64,000 bases of DNA from the NCBI RefSeq assembly GCF_020171725.1, contig NZ_JAIVAJ010000003.1:62001-126000 (forward strand). Direction: 5' to 3'. This document shows positions 1 through 9,003 of this stretch, piece by piece (positions within the stretch are counted from its first letter, which is position 1; the number at the start of each line of letters is the position of its first letter). A program made the translations under genes and the position numbers. The notes under the pieces were generated by a model. The model saw only the letters and a list, made by a program, of their open reading frames with translations. It did no database searches and was not told the DNA's origin. This DNA comes from Halobacillus litoralis (GTDB taxonomy: Bacteria; Bacillota; Bacilli; Bacillales; Halobacillaceae).

Positions 1-2
1 GG

Positions 3-413
3 TTCCAGGGGAATATCTATCTTTTAGAGAAGTCATTATTCAATAAAGAAGCGTGGAAAGACAGGACCCTGTTCCATACGCTTCATCATATATCTGTTTA
101 TCTTTTCTTCGTGATTTTACTATCGATCTCTCATATTTGGTTTATCATGGGCATTTTCGGACTCAACACGGAATTCGTCCATACCCCGCTCATTCTATTT
201 TGGTATATGAGTTACATTGTGTACACGATTCAACACGCCAGTGCGATGGTATTCTCCAATACCGTCAGTGTCTACAACAGCTTTATATCCGTCATCATGT
301 ATTTTACCTACTCACAAGTTTTCCTCATTCTGTTGATCCGGAGCCTGTTCTCGTATGTCCGAAACCGAATTAAAGGCAAGCATATCGAGTGGGACAAAAC
401 GATTAGGTTCTAA
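3..413 (+). CDS. Glycosyltransferase family 2, C-terminal part (5' end outside window)
   Basis: The reading frame is open from base 3 to the TAA at 411-413, so the gene starts before the window. The visible 136 residues hold two to three hydrophobic segments and end with a basic stretch and a W-x-K-T-x-R-F tail, as seen in membrane-bound processive glycosyltransferases of the cellulose/hyaluronan synthase type. The next gene is GH8-like, and that pairing resembles the ydaM/ydaJ exopolysaccharide genes of Bacillus subtilis. The catalytic domain is not visible, so the family call rests on the membrane tail and the neighbour. Confidence 0.55.
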   Translation, partial: FQGNIYLLEKSLFNKEAWKDRTLFHTLHHISVYLFFVILLSISHIWFIMGIFGLNTEFVHTPLILFWYMSYIVYTIQHASAMVFSNTVSVYNSFISVIMYFTYSQVFLILLIRSLFSYVRNRIKGKHIEWDKTIRF

Positions 414-427
414 AAAGGGTGTTCGAT

Positions 428-1408
428 ATGAAGCAGATTGTCATCATTCTATTAGCTGGGTTTCTTATTGGAGGAATCGTGTTGGTGATTATGAAGGATA
501 CACCATCTTCAGAGACGTTTATCCACGATCACTTTATGACGGACGATGGAAGCATTCGTACGTATATTCAGGAGGAGACGTTTTTAACAGAAAGCATCGG
601 GCTTTACATGCAGTACCTTCTCTTAACCGATCAGGAAGAGGGCTTTCATAGACAGGCGCAGATTGTTGAAGAGATTTCAGACGCAGGCTACTTGAGCTGG
701 AGAAGGGAAGACGCCCATTCCAATGCTTCCGTTGACGATATGAGAATAATGAAATCGTTGTATGAAGCGTCGATCAAATGGGAAATCAGTTCATACGAGG
801 TGCTGGCAGGAGAGATTCAGCAGTTTATTGAAGACCATCAGGTTCAAGCTGATTTGATTGTAGACTTCTACGATCGTGCATCGGATCAAGCTTCTAATGA
901 GCTGCATGTGTCTTATATAGATGGAGAGGCGCTTCGATTCTTTGATAAGCCTGTGATCGACGCCCACCACAGCTTGCTATCAAGTGTGAGTGAGGAACCC
1001 TTCTTCCCAGAAGTGTATGCTGTAGACGAAAGGCGTTTTCGTTACCAGCAGGAAGTGAATATGATCGACCAGGCGCTCATTGCTTATCACTCCAATCAAC
1101 TAGGAGTCGAGACAGAGGCGTTTTATCAGTTTGTAGAGAGTGAGGTTCAAGCGCGTGGAAAGGTCTATGGACGGTATGACCGGGACACGATGGAGTCTCT
1201 GGTCACGTATGAATCCCCCGCAGTGTACGCTTTGTTAACACTCGCTTATCTAGAGAAGGAAGATGTTTCGTCTGCGGACATCTTCTATAGAAAGATGAAG
1301 GGTCTGCAGAGTGATGATGGTGGGTACAAGATGACGGAAAACAATGCGCATTTCTTTGATAATATTTTACCATTACTTGCTGAGGAATCTTTTCGAAAGG
1401 TGAAGTGA
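428..1408 (+). CDS. GH8-like (YdaJ-type) membrane-anchored exopolysaccharide protein
   Basis: About 326 residues with an N-terminal membrane anchor (IVIILLAGFLIGGIVLVI) followed by an extracytoplasmic alpha-helical domain. The motif TFLTESIGLYMQYLL resembles the glycoside hydrolase 8 helix carrying the catalytic glutamate, and SVDDMRIMKSLYEA resembles the family's D-D-x-R-I helix. ATG 428 is preferred over GTG 419 because AAGGG at 415-419 lies 8 bases upstream. It starts 14 bases after the glycosyltransferase stop, so the two are probably one operon making or trimming an exopolysaccharide. The sequence is divergent from true cellulases, and hydrolase activity is inferred. Confidence 0.55.
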   Translation: MKQIVIILLAGFLIGGIVLVIMKDTPSSETFIHDHFMTDDGSIRTYIQEETFLTESIGLYMQYLLLTDQEEGFHRQAQIVEEISDAGYLSWRREDAHSNASVDDMRIMKSLYEASIKWEISSYEVLAGEIQQFIEDHQVQADLIVDFYDRASDQASNELHVSYIDGEALRFFDKPVIDAHHSLLSSVSEEPFFPEVYAVDERRFRYQQEVNMIDQALIAYHSNQLGVETEAFYQFVESEVQARGKVYGRYDRDTMESLVTYESPAVYALLTLAYLEKEDVSSADIFYRKMKGLQSDDGGYKMTENNAHFFDNILPLLAEESFRKVK

Positions 1409-1421
1409 TGGTGCTTGAAAA

Positions 1422-1452
1422 GGCTGCTCTGATGAGCAGCCTTGTATAATTT
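1422..1452 (+). terminator. Rho-independent terminator after the GH8-like gene
   Basis: GGCTGCTC (1422-1429) pairs with GAGCAGCC (1434-1441) around a 4-base loop. A modest T-rich tail follows. Confidence 0.6.
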
Positions 1453-1754
1453 TAGCTACCTTTTAATTTTCAGAATGTAGAGTTCATGATTTTGGAGGGA
1501 TTCGGATGATGAAGGAGGAATCTTGGGAGACTGATGCATCTGATTCGTTTAATATAAACTGAATATACTATATGAATAATTTTAACTGTATTTGATTGTT
1601 GTGACGTAGGTGAGGAGAACGATATACTGTAAAAGTCCTATTGAGGCATCGTGACAAAGAATACCGGTATTTATTTCTTGAATGGTCAAAGAACATAAGC
1701 ATGCTAACTCGAAAGTACTTATTGATTAAAATGATTGAAGGAGCGTTTTTGTAC

Positions 1755-2693
1755 ATGTTGAATACAAAGTTGAAGAAGTTCGGAGCGATTGCAGGTTTGT
1801 CCTTATCTCTTGCTGTGGCTGGATGTGGTCAAGAAGAGCCAGAGGAAACAACGAGCACGGATAACAGTGGTAACAACCAAACGGAAGAATCGGTAAACGT
1901 TGGGGAAGAACTTGAATACACAATTACAGGAATCGAGCCAGGTGCCGGAATCACTCAAGCGACGGAAAATGCGCTTGAAGAGTATGAAAACCTTGAAGGA
2001 TGGAATCAAGAGACTGCTTCTACAGCAGCGATGCTGACGGCTCTTGGTGAAGCGATCGATAATGAAGAACCTGTCATTGTCGCAGGCTGGTCTCCTCACT
2101 ATATGTTTGCTCAGTACGATTTGAAATATCTAGAGGATCCTAATGAAGTATATGGTGGCGTAGAAATAATCAAGACCATTACGCGTACAGGTCTGCAGGA
2201 AGAAATGCCGGAAGCTTATACCGTTCTGGATCGTTTCCACTGGGAAGCGGCAGATATGGAGCAAGTCATGTTAGATGCGCAGGAAATGGAGTTTGAAGAA
2301 GCGGCTCAAAAATGGATCGACAACAACCAGGACAAAGTAACGGAATGGACAGACGGAGTCGGTTCTGTTGACGGCACGTCCATCGAGCTTGTTCAAACGC
2401 CTTGGGATACAGAGCGTTCTTCAGGACACGTTGCAAAAGTAGTGCTTGAGCAGATCGGATACGATGTTGAACTGACCAACGTTTCTCCTTCTGTTGCATT
2501 CAAAGCCATTGCACAAGGGGATGGCGATGCTTCTCTAGCTCCATGGATGCCGGCCACGCACGGTGACTTTTATGAGAAGTATGAAGGGGAATTTGAAGAT
2601 CTAGGTGAGAACTTGAAAGGTGCTAAAATCGGCCTTGTTGTTCCTTCTTATATGGAGATCGATTCAATTGAGGATCTGAAAGCGAAAGAATAA
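1755..2693 (+). CDS. opuAC: Glycine betaine ABC transporter substrate-binding lipoprotein (OpuAC-like)
   Basis: 312 residues. A lipoprotein signal ends in LAVAGC. The domain order (ITGIEPGAGI first, then the half with LVQTPWDTE and LAPWMPATHGDFY) is the one found in Bacillus subtilis OpuAC, with conserved tryptophans (AGWSPHYMF, APWMPATH) that form the aromatic cage for quaternary ammonium groups. ATG 1755 is chosen because it begins the signal peptide and has GAAGGAG at 1737-1743; an upstream in-frame ATG at 1641 would add a non-signal extension. No opuAA or opuAB lies beside it, so it is an orphan binding protein that presumably works with a transporter elsewhere. Confidence 0.9.
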   Translation: MLNTKLKKFGAIAGLSLSLAVAGCGQEEPEETTSTDNSGNNQTEESVNVGEELEYTITGIEPGAGITQATENALEEYENLEGWNQETASTAAMLTALGEAIDNEEPVIVAGWSPHYMFAQYDLKYLEDPNEVYGGVEIIKTITRTGLQEEMPEAYTVLDRFHWEAADMEQVMLDAQEMEFEEAAQKWIDNNQDKVTEWTDGVGSVDGTSIELVQTPWDTERSSGHVAKVVLEQIGYDVELTNVSPSVAFKAIAQGDGDASLAPWMPATHGDFYEKYEGEFEDLGENLKGAKIGLVVPSYMEIDSIEDLKAKE

Positions 2694-2708
2694 TGAGATA
2701 ATAGGATG

Positions 2709-2743
2709 AACACTCCCGCCTCTGAGGATGGGAGTGTTTTTTT
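2709..2743 (+). terminator. Terminator after opuAC
   Basis: AACACTCCC (2709-2717) pairs with GGGAGTGTT (2730-2738), followed by seven T. The T-run ends directly at the GTG start of the next reading frame. Confidence 0.9.
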
Positions 2744-3058
2744 GTGAAAAAATCCAAGCCGAATGTGAAACCGAGGCTGTTCACGGTCTATCTTCAGCAG
2801 GTCATTCAACTGCTGATCCTACTGATCCACCTTGGAATCCTTGGGGTTTTCATCGGTGGAAGTCGTGTTGTTGCCATGGACATCGAAAGGGAGGTTCAGA
2901 AGAAGTTCTCGTTATCAAGTGAGTGGGCGGGTTTAGTGGGGGTTGATTATGGAATGATCCTCCATTACCCGTGGGTGATCCTTGTGCCTCTTCTTGCCTT
3001 TACGACAGTGATTGCGGCTTTGAAATTGATTTTGGCGGGGCTTCGATCTTCTTCATGA
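2744..3058 (+). pseudogene. Remnant of an OppC/DppC-type ABC permease (last two membrane segments)
   Basis: A 104-residue frame beginning with GTG immediately after a terminator. It has two hydrophobic segments (QVIQLLILLIHLGILGVFIGG and a C-terminal one) and ends PWVILVPLLAFTTVIAALKL-x-LAGLR, which matches the C-terminal end of dipeptide permeases (P-W-x-x-x-x-P-x-x-A ... G-L-R). The EAA loop and earlier segments are missing. I read it as the 3' end of a deleted permease gene; GGGAG in the terminator stem could still serve as a ribosome site, so translation is not excluded. A genuine small membrane protein is the alternative. Confidence 0.45.
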
Positions 3059-3071
3059 AGTACCCGAATGA

Positions 3072-3091
3072 AAGAGCCCTGACTCTGAATG
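3072..3091. terminator. Left half of a terminator split by the IS element
   Basis: GCCCTGACTCT (3076-3086) is perfectly complementary to AGAGTCAGGGC (4372-4382) on the other side of the IS. Before insertion these would have formed an 11-bp hairpin with a 7-base loop and A/T tails on both sides, a bidirectional terminator between the permease remnant and aceA. AATG at 3088-3091 is the left target-site copy. Confidence 0.75.
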
Positions 3092-3093
3092 TG

Positions 3094-3129
3094 GAGTGAC
3101 ACAGTCAAATAAGACTAAATAAAACACCT
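3094..3129. repeat. IS inverted repeat, left
   Basis: 36 bases starting GAGTGAC and ending AATAAAACACCT. They match the reverse complement of 4329-4364 with about seven mismatches. Confidence 0.85.
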
Positions 3130-3982
3130 ATGCTGCCAGAACTCTGAATTCAATTGGAGTCTGGCAGTTTAATTTAGAAAAAGGTCGACAATAATTATAG
3201 TAATACATGTACGATTCTACCTTTTCTCGTACTGTATGATTGGTGAGTTTCCCTCGACACAGAGGGCTGAATTCCTCCGACTTCAAAGAAGAGTGGAAGG
3301 ATTCAATCACGGCATTATCAAAGCAGTTTCCTCGTCTGGACATGCTTGTGATAATGCCTCTTTTTTCAGCTTCTGCCTGATACTCATACGATGTGTACTG
3401 AGATCCTTGGTCACTGTGAAGGATGCATTCATACACATCACGCCCTTCACATGCTCTCTTTAGTGTATCTAACACGAGAGATTTATCTTGCTTATCACTA
3501 ATCGTATAAGCTAACACTTCGTTATTGTACAGGTCCATAATCGTTGATAAATATAACATCTTCTCACCATAAGGAAGATAGGTAATATCTGTAACCCATT
3601 TCTCATTGGGCTTAGAAGCGTTGAATTGACGGTCTAAATAGTTAGGGACAACCACTTTACTTTCGCCAGCTATATAGTTTTGTCTTTTCGGCTTAACCTG
3701 ACACTGCAGGTTGAATTTCTGCATAATTTTTTGGACTGTATTTCGATTGACTTTGATTTGGTGTTCCTTACGCAGTAGATCGCGGACCATACGGTGACCG
3801 ATGCGAAATTTCAAATTCTCACAGATGTCTATTATTTTCTTCTCTAACTCCGATGGCCCCCATGACTTTCCCCGCCAACGATAATATGTCGCTTTGGCGA
3901 TACCAAAACATTTACACATAGCCTTTACCGTGTACTTGTGCTTAAACGATTCTACAATTTGGATGAATACTTCCGGGACCAC
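3128..3982 (-). CDS. IS3-family transposase OrfB (DDE integrase)
   Basis: About 284 residues in the -1 frame relative to orfA. The rve-type catalytic core shows the DDE residues in WVTDITYLPYG, LHSDQGSQYTS and RRGNCFDNAVIESFHSSLK. An N-terminal HTH_21-like segment (KVNRNTVQKIMQKF) precedes it. GTG 3982 is only the first possible start in this frame; in this family the active product is normally an OrfA-OrfB fusion made by -1 frameshifting in the overlap. The frame is open back to about 4030, so a shift in the A/G-rich stretch near 3985-3995 is possible. Confidence 0.9.
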   Translation of the reverse strand: MVPEVFIQIVESFKHKYTVKAMCKCFGIAKATYYRWRGKSWGPSELEKKIIDICENLKFRIGHRMVRDLLRKEHQIKVNRNTVQKIMQKFNLQCQVKPKRQNYIAGESKVVVPNYLDRQFNASKPNEKWVTDITYLPYGEKMLYLSTIMDLYNNEVLAYTISDKQDKSLVLDTLKRACEGRDVYECILHSDQGSQYTSYEYQAEAEKRGIITSMSRRGNCFDNAVIESFHSSLKSEEFSPLCRGKLTNHTVREKVESYMYYYNYCRPFSKLNCQTPIEFRVLAA

Positions 3983-4287
3983 TTCCTTTCGATTTCCTGA
4001 TACTTTGCCAATAGTTCTTCTCGCATTTCATAATAAGCAACCTTTTTCTTCAATGAGGTTACTTCATTCTCATCTTCAGGCCCCAAACCATAAGAATATT
4101 GTTTACCTACTGGTTGAGCGAAACGGTGGCTTTCACCATTCCTATACCATTTCATCCAAGTTTTAATTTGAGACTTGTTCTTAATTCCGAACATATCCAT
4201 CAACTCTTGATTCGTATGATTTCCCTCTAACTTTAATTGAACCACTTTCTTTTTTATTTCTTCTGGATAGTTTGTTTTTTTACCCAT
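3952..4287 (-). CDS. IS3-family OrfA (HTH protein)
   Basis: 111 residues with an N-terminal helix-turn-helix (MGKKTNYPEEIKKKVVQLKL, then NQELMDMFGIKNKSQIKTW) and a C-terminal leucine-zipper-like coil (EVTSLKKKVAYYEMREELL), the usual OrfA layout for binding the inverted repeats and multimerising. It overlaps orfB by 31 bases. GGAGGTG at about 4298-4304 precedes the start. Confidence 0.9.
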   Translation of the reverse strand: MGKKTNYPEEIKKKVVQLKLEGNHTNQELMDMFGIKNKSQIKTWMKWYRNGESHRFAQPVGKQYSYGLGPEDENEVTSLKKKVAYYEMREELLAKYQEIERKWSRKYSSKL

Positions 4288-4328
4288 AAGAAAAACACCT
4301 CCATGTGTAAGTAGTATTACAACTTTGA

Positions 4329-4364
4329 AGGTGTTTTATTAAGTCTCATTTTAATAGGTCACTC
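4329..4364. repeat. IS inverted repeat, right
   Basis: Mate of the repeat at 3094-3129. AGGTGTTTTATT at its inner end and GTCACTC at its outer end are shared. Confidence 0.85.
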
Positions 4365-4365
4365 T

Positions 4366-4391
4366 AATGGAAGAGTCAGGGCTTTTCGTTA
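4366..4391. terminator. Right half of the IS-split terminator, next to the aceA stop
   Basis: AGAGTCAGGGC at 4372-4382 followed by TTTT is the right arm of the hairpin whose left arm is at 3076-3086. aceA (minus strand) ends at 4389 and would have used this hairpin. With the IS in place the arms are about 1.3 kb apart. Confidence 0.7.
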
Positions 4392-5684
4392 TGGTGTATG
4401 AATCGTATCTTCTGTAAACTGGTCCGCTTCTGTCGATCCTTTCAAGGCCGTAGTCGAAGACGTGCCGCCTGAAATGATTTGTGCGACTTCATCAAAGTAG
4501 CCTGTGCCGACCTCACGCTGGTGACGTGTTGCGGAATATCCGTATCGTTCACTCGCAAATTCTGCCTGTTGGAGCTCAGAGTAGGCTTCCATTCCCCGCT
4601 CTTTGTACTGTCTCGAAAGTTCGAACATGCTGTGGTTGAGCGCGTGGAATCCGGCAAGCGTTACGAATTGGAATTTGTACCCCATCTTGCTTAACTCCTG
4701 CTGGAAGTGGGCGATGGTTTCATCGTCCAGTTTCTTCTTCCAGTTGAAGGACGGGGAGCAGTTGTAGGCAAGGAGTTTGCCTGGATACTGTTCATGAATG
4801 GCTTCTGCGAACTGGCGGGCTTCCTCAAGGTTCGGCTCTGAGGTTTCACACCAGACGAGGTCGGCGTAAGGAGCGTAAGAAAGACCTCGGGCAATCGCCT
4901 GATCGAGACCAGCGCGCGTCTTATAGAAGCCTTCCGCAGTTCGTTCACCTGTCAGGAACGAGGCATCCGCCGGGTCGATGTCGCTCGTGATCAAGTCTGC
5001 TGCGTTGGCGTCGGTCCGCGCAATGATGATGGTCGACACGCCCATGACGTCCGCAGCGAAGCGGGCAGAGATCAAGTTCCGTACCGCTGTCTGTGTCGGA
5101 AGCAATACTTTCCCGCCAAGGTGGCCGCATTTTTTTTCAGAGGAAAGTTGGTCTTCAAAGTGAACGGCGGATGCGCCTGCTTCGATCATGCCTTTCATAA
5201 GCTCGAACACGTTCAGCTGCCCACCAAAGCCTGCTTCAGCATCGGCGACGATCGGGGCGAACCAATCGATGTCGTGTTTCCCTTCCATATGGTGGATCTG
5301 ATCAGCTCGCTGAAGCGCTTGGTTGATGCGTTTCACGACTTGCGGAACGCTGTTTGCCGGGTATAGGCTCTGATCGGGATACATATGCCCGGACAGGTTC
5401 GCATCCGCTGCTACTTGCCAGCCGCTCAGGTAGATGGCTTTCAAACCGGCTTTCACTTGCTGCATCGCCTGGTTCCCTGTGAGGGCACCAAGGGCGTGCA
5501 CATAGTTCTCTTCATGAAGCAGGCGCCATAGTTTCTCGGATCCTTTTTGCGCTAAGGTGTATTCGATATCCATCGATCCTCGCAGTTTGATGACCTCTTC
5601 TGCGTCGTAAGGGCGTGTCACCGCACCCCAGCGGTTTTCATTCTTCCATGCGTCTTCCAGCTTCTTGATCCGTTCGTTTGTCAT
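4389..5684 (-). CDS. aceA: Isocitrate lyase
   Basis: 431 residues, cytoplasmic. It cleaves isocitrate to glyoxylate and succinate, the first step of the glyoxylate shunt for growth on acetate or fatty acids. The signature KKCGHLGGK with the catalytic cysteine lies at about residues 184-192, and [10 protein letters not shown] is a metal-binding segment. The length is that of the family. Start ATG 5684 follows AAGGGGG at 5693-5699; the upstream in-frame start would add ten residues running back into the aceB stop. It lies 13 bases after aceB, clearly one operon. Its terminator has been split by the IS. Confidence 0.97.
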   Translation of the reverse strand: MTNERIKKLEDAWKNENRWGAVTRPYDAEEVIKLRGSMDIEYTLAQKGSEKLWRLLHEENYVHALGALTGNQAMQQVKAGLKAIYLSGWQVAADANLSGHMYPDQSLYPANSVPQVVKRINQALQRADQIHHMEGKHDIDWFAPIVADAEAGFGGQLNVFELMKGMIEAGASAVHFEDQLSSEKKCGHLGGKVLLPTQTAVRNLISARFAADVMGVSTIIIARTDANAADLITSDIDPADASFLTGERTAEGFYKTRAGLDQAIARGLSYAPYADLVWCETSEPNLEEARQFAEAIHEQYPGKLLAYNCSPSFNWKKKLDDETIAHFQQELSKMGYKFQFVTLAGFHALNHSMFELSRQYKERGMEAYSELQQAEFASERYGYSATRHQREVGTGYFDEVAQIISGGTSSTTALKGSTEADQFTEDTIHTP

Positions 5685-5697
5685 TTCCGTTTCCCCC

Positions 5698-7290
5698 TTA
5701 AGATAAATGCCCATATGCTTTTATGGTTAGAAATTCGGCGAAATCATCATCACGGATGAACGTGTCGAACATCGCTTCCGCTTCCTGGTAGCGGCCGTTT
5801 TGAAAAGCGTCTGCTCCGACTTCCTGCTGAATGGCGATCATTTCTTCCTGCTTCCACTGGTCAAACAAATCAAAGGTCACCTTGCGTCCATCGTTCAGGA
5901 CCCCTTTAGGGTGACGGATCCACTGCCACAGCTGGGCGCGTGAAATCTCGGCGGTCGCTGCGTCTTCCATCAGATTGTGGATCGGAGCGGCGCCTCTTCC
6001 TGCGAGCCATGAAGCCATGTACTGAATGCCGACGTTGATGTTTGTACGGACGCCCTGTTCGGTGATGACGCCTTCCGGGACTTCCAACAATTCTTTTTCT
6101 GTGATTTGGAAGTCGTTGCGCAGGCGATTGATTTGGTTCGGTGTGGGCATATGCTTGTCAAATACCTCCATCGCGGTACGAACCATGGCCGGGTGGGCGA
6201 CCCATGTCCCGTCGTGGCCATCCTTCACCTCACGAAGCTTATCGTTTTGTACTTTTTCGAAGGCTTCGTGATTGCGGGCTTCGTCGTGTTTGACGGGGAT
6301 CTGTGCGGCCATTCCGCCGATCGCCGGTGCTCCACGTTTGTGACACGTCTGAATCGTAAGTAGAGAGTAGGCTCTCATAAACGGGACCGTCATCGTCACT
6401 TCCGAACGGTCCGGTAGAATGACGCTCGGGTCTTCGCGGAACTTCTTCAAATAGCTGAAGATGTAGTCCCAGCGTCCGCAGTTCAAGCCGGCCGAGTGAT
6501 CCTTCAGTTCGTAGAGAATCTCATCCATCTCGAATGCCGCGAGTATCGTCTCGAGTAATACGGTCGCCTTGATTGTGCCGGTCGGAACACCCAGCGTTTC
6601 TTGAGCAAAAAGGAAGACGTCGTTCCAAAGCCGTGCTTCTTGATGATTCTCAAGCTTCGGCAGATAGAAGTAGGGTCCGGATCCTTTTTCCAAGAGCTGC
6701 TTGGCATTATGGAAGAAATACAGTCCGAAATCGACGAGGCTCCCTGAAGCGGGTTCGCCGTTTAGAGTCAGGTGCTTTTCTTCTAAGTGCCAGCCACGCG
6801 GGCGGACCATCAATGTGGCGGTCTCTTCCTTTAATTCATAGGTTCTGCCTTTGTCATTCTGGAAGCTGATTGTGCCGCGGTTTGCATCTCTCAAGTTGAT
6901 TTGCCCTTGAATGGTGTTCGCCCATGTCGGAGCGTTCGCGTCTTCGAAATCGGCCATAAATACTTTGGCGCCGGAGTTCAAGCCGTTGATGACCATCTTC
7001 CTGTCGACGGGCCCTGTGATTTCCACTCGACGGTCCTGCAGGTCGTGTGGCAGGGGAGCGATTCTCCAATCGGACTGTCGGATCTGTTCGGTTTCTTTTA
7101 AAAAGGAAGGTTTCGAACCTTTGTTGATCTCATCCTGGATCGTTTCCCGGCGCGCCAGTAATTCGATTCTCCTCGGGTTGAAGCGTTGGTGAAGTTGTTC
7201 TAGAAAAGCCAGAGCTTCGGGGGTCAAAATATCGGCAAAGGCAGGAGGGGTGTCTCCTGCCACAAGCCAGTTACTCGTCTTCGTTTCCAT
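5698..7290 (-). CDS. aceB: Malate synthase A
   Basis: 530 residues, the usual length of the A form. It condenses glyoxylate with acetyl-CoA to malate, the second glyoxylate-shunt step. Conserved segments include [22 protein letters not shown] [22 protein letters not shown] and [11 protein letters not shown] 7290 has AAGGTGG seven to ten bases upstream. It is the first gene of aceB-aceA. A 15-bp motif at 7341-7355 in its promoter region recurs upstream of the zinc-ribbon gene that precedes it. Confidence 0.97.
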   Translation of the reverse strand: METKTSNWLVAGDTPPAFADILTPEALAFLEQLHQRFNPRRIELLARRETIQDEINKGSKPSFLKETEQIRQSDWRIAPLPHDLQDRRVEITGPVDRKMVINGLNSGAKVFMADFEDANAPTWANTIQGQINLRDANRGTISFQNDKGRTYELKEETATLMVRPRGWHLEEKHLTLNGEPASGSLVDFGLYFFHNAKQLLEKGSGPYFYLPKLENHQEARLWNDVFLFAQETLGVPTGTIKATVLLETILAAFEMDEILYELKDHSAGLNCGRWDYIFSYLKKFREDPSVILPDRSEVTMTVPFMRAYSLLTIQTCHKRGAPAIGGMAAQIPVKHDEARNHEAFEKVQNDKLREVKDGHDGTWVAHPAMVRTAMEVFDKHMPTPNQINRLRNDFQITEKELLEVPEGVITEQGVRTNINVGIQYMASWLAGRGAAPIHNLMEDAATAEISRAQLWQWIRHPKGVLNDGRKVTFDLFDQWKQEEMIAIQQEVGADAFQNGRYQEAEAMFDTFIRDDDFAEFLTIKAYGHLS

Positions 7291-7340
7291 GTATCCGCCA
7301 CCTTTTGTTGTATAATATAAGATTAATTTAACTACTGATA

Positions 7341-7355
7341 TATAACAGTTGTCAC
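7341..7355 (-). promoter_or_regulatory. Candidate operator upstream of aceB
   Basis: TATAACAGTTGTCAC; 14 of 15 bases match 7503-7517. The core TAACA-GT-TGTYA is an interrupted inverted repeat. It lies 51-65 bases upstream of the aceB start, just beyond an AT-rich -10-like stretch at 7311-7319. Confidence 0.5.
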
Positions 7356-7361
7356 AAAAAA

Positions 7362-7481
7362 TTATTCGTCTTTCTTAGAAAGACAGCGATCACACTCCAT
7401 CATGTATGTGTACACCTGAGATGTTTCTTCTTTCCCACATTGCGGACAGGAAACAGTGGACGAAATGGTGGATGGTTTCAT
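7362..7481 (-). CDS. Zinc-ribbon microprotein, 39 aa
   Basis: A 39-residue frame read MKPSTISSTVSCPQCGKEET to MMECDRCLSKKDE. The cysteine pairs CPQC (12, 15) and CDRC (30, 33) form a four-cysteine zinc ribbon. A very strong ribosome site, AAAGGAGGTG, precedes ATG 7481. It lies 71 bases upstream of aceB on the same strand and shares a promoter motif with it. The function is unknown; small zinc ribbons often bind nucleic acids or a partner protein. Confidence 0.75.
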   Translation of the reverse strand: MKPSTISSTVSCPQCGKEETSQVYTYMMECDRCLSKKDE

Positions 7482-7502
7482 CGGGTTCAGCACCTCCTTT
7501 AA

Positions 7503-7517
7503 TATAACAGTTGTTAC
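7503..7517 (-). promoter_or_regulatory. Candidate operator upstream of the zinc-ribbon gene
   Basis: TATAACAGTTGTTAC, one mismatch from 7341-7355. It sits 22-36 bases before the ATG, immediately upstream of the ribosome site, so it would overlap or follow the transcription start. Confidence 0.5.
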
Positions 7518-7760
7518 TTTTGTTATCTGTTATGGTACAGTTTACGATGACCAACACAGAATTGCAACTACTTTTTTGAAAATTTTATCCATTTCGGAGA
7601 GGGGGGCGCGTCAGAACCCTTGGTGCTGCGGTTTTGTCATCGGTTACATTTTTTAAAAAAGGCAGAAGCCTATGAAAAAAAGTGTTGAAAACGATGGGGG
7701 ACGGTGATAGATTATTACTTTATGAATTTGAGACATCGCAAGAGAAAGAGGGGAAACACC

Positions 7761-8984
7761 TTGGGGAATATCCTTTGGGGAATAGGTGGTATGATGGTGG
7801 TCCTTCTGATCGCCTTCAGCCTATCGAATAACCGGAAATCCATTCAATATAGAACCATCCTAGGCGGACTCGCGATTCAGGTGACGTTCGCTTTTATCGT
7901 TTTTGCAACAAAATGGGGGCAGTCTGTTCTCTCGTTCATGTCGGACCTGGTCAATCAGTTGATGGGCTACACGTCAGAAGGGATCAGCTTCCTTTATGGA
8001 CCTTTGATTACACTCATCGACCAGGCGGACCTAGGGATGATGTTCGCCTTTCAAGTCCTCCCGACCATTATCTTTTTCAGCTCGCTGATTGCTGTCTTAT
8101 ATCACCTCGGCATCATGCAGCTCTTCATCATGTGGATCGGTGGATTCTTATCGAAGGTATTGGGAACGAGTAAGGCGGAGAGTGTGAATGCAGCAGGAAA
8201 TATCTTCGTCGGTCAGACCGAAGCCCCCTTGTTGATCCGCCCGTTCATTCAGAAAATGACGACGTCGGAGTTGTTTGCTGTCATGACCGGAGGATTCACC
8301 TCTATTGCAGGGTCGACGCTTGTCGGCTACACCTTACTCGGAATTAATGCGGAGTACCTGATCGCTGCGTCGTTTATGGCGGCTCCTGCGGCTCTTGTCA
8401 TGGCGAAGCTTTTTGTTCCGGAAGTGGAGGAAGTCGCAGCGCAGGATGATGTGCATCCGGAGGACAATGATACAGCGAATGTGTTCGACGCAGCAGCGAA
8501 CGGCGCAACGACAGGGCTGAAGCTCGCGGTCAACATTGCGGCCATTCTGCTTTCATTCATCGCTTTGCTCGCGCTGTTGAATGGACTTTTTGCTTTTGCA
8601 GGAAGCTGGTTCGGAGTGGACCTGTCGCTTGAGCAACTGCTCGGCTACCTGCTTGCACCGCTCGCGTTTGTTGTCGGAGTACCGTTCGATGAAGCGGTTC
8701 GTTCTGCTGGATTTATCGGACAGAAGCTCGTCTCAAACGAATTCGTCGCGTTCTCCAGTTTAGGGGACGTGCAGGGTGAGCTCAGTAAGAAAGCGGAGAT
8801 TGTCACAACCTTTGCCCTTACTGGTTTCGGAAGTTTGTCCGGGATCGGCATCCAGCTCGGAGCTATTGGTGGACTTGCGCCGGATCGTCGTAAAGACATC
8901 GCTCATCTAGGTCTGCGTGCCGTTGCGGCGGCGACGCTTGCGAACCTGTTGTCTGCGAGTATTGCAGGGATGTTCTTGGTGTAA
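7761..8984 (+). CDS. nupC: Concentrative nucleoside transporter (NupC/CNT family)
   Basis: 407 residues and about ten membrane segments. The CNT signature GQTEAPLLIRPF is present, as are SIAGSTLVGY and GVPFDEAVRSAGFIG. It imports nucleosides with a proton or sodium ion across the cytoplasmic membrane. TTG 7761 is chosen because AGAGGGG at 7748-7754 lies just upstream and the resulting N-terminus (GNILWGIGGMMVVLLIAF) starts with the first membrane helix; a longer ATG-started frame at 7704 would add a basic extension. Monocistronic; substrate range is not visible. Confidence 0.9.
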   Translation: MGNILWGIGGMMVVLLIAFSLSNNRKSIQYRTILGGLAIQVTFAFIVFATKWGQSVLSFMSDLVNQLMGYTSEGISFLYGPLITLIDQADLGMMFAFQVLPTIIFFSSLIAVLYHLGIMQLFIMWIGGFLSKVLGTSKAESVNAAGNIFVGQTEAPLLIRPFIQKMTTSELFAVMTGGFTSIAGSTLVGYTLLGINAEYLIAASFMAAPAALVMAKLFVPEVEEVAAQDDVHPEDNDTANVFDAAANGATTGLKLAVNIAAILLSFIALLALLNGLFAFAGSWFGVDLSLEQLLGYLLAPLAFVVGVPFDEAVRSAGFIGQKLVSNEFVAFSSLGDVQGELSKKAEIVTTFALTGFGSLSGIGIQLGAIGGLAPDRRKDIAHLGLRAVAAATLANLLSASIAGMFLV

Positions 8985-9003
8985 GTGTTTGTTCGATGAG
9001 GGA

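Larger units (their letters stand above)
3092..4365 (-). mobile_element. IS3-family insertion sequence, complete (1274 bp)
   Basis: Two overlapping minus-strand frames (orfA, orfB) lie between imperfect 36-bp inverted repeats (3094-3129 and 4329-4364, beginning GAGTGAC). The flanks carry the same 4 bases, AATG (3088-3091 and 4366-4369), as a target duplication. With the duplication and IS removed, the flanks rebuild a perfect terminator. Both frames and the catalytic triad look intact, so the copy may be recent and active. Confidence 0.9.
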
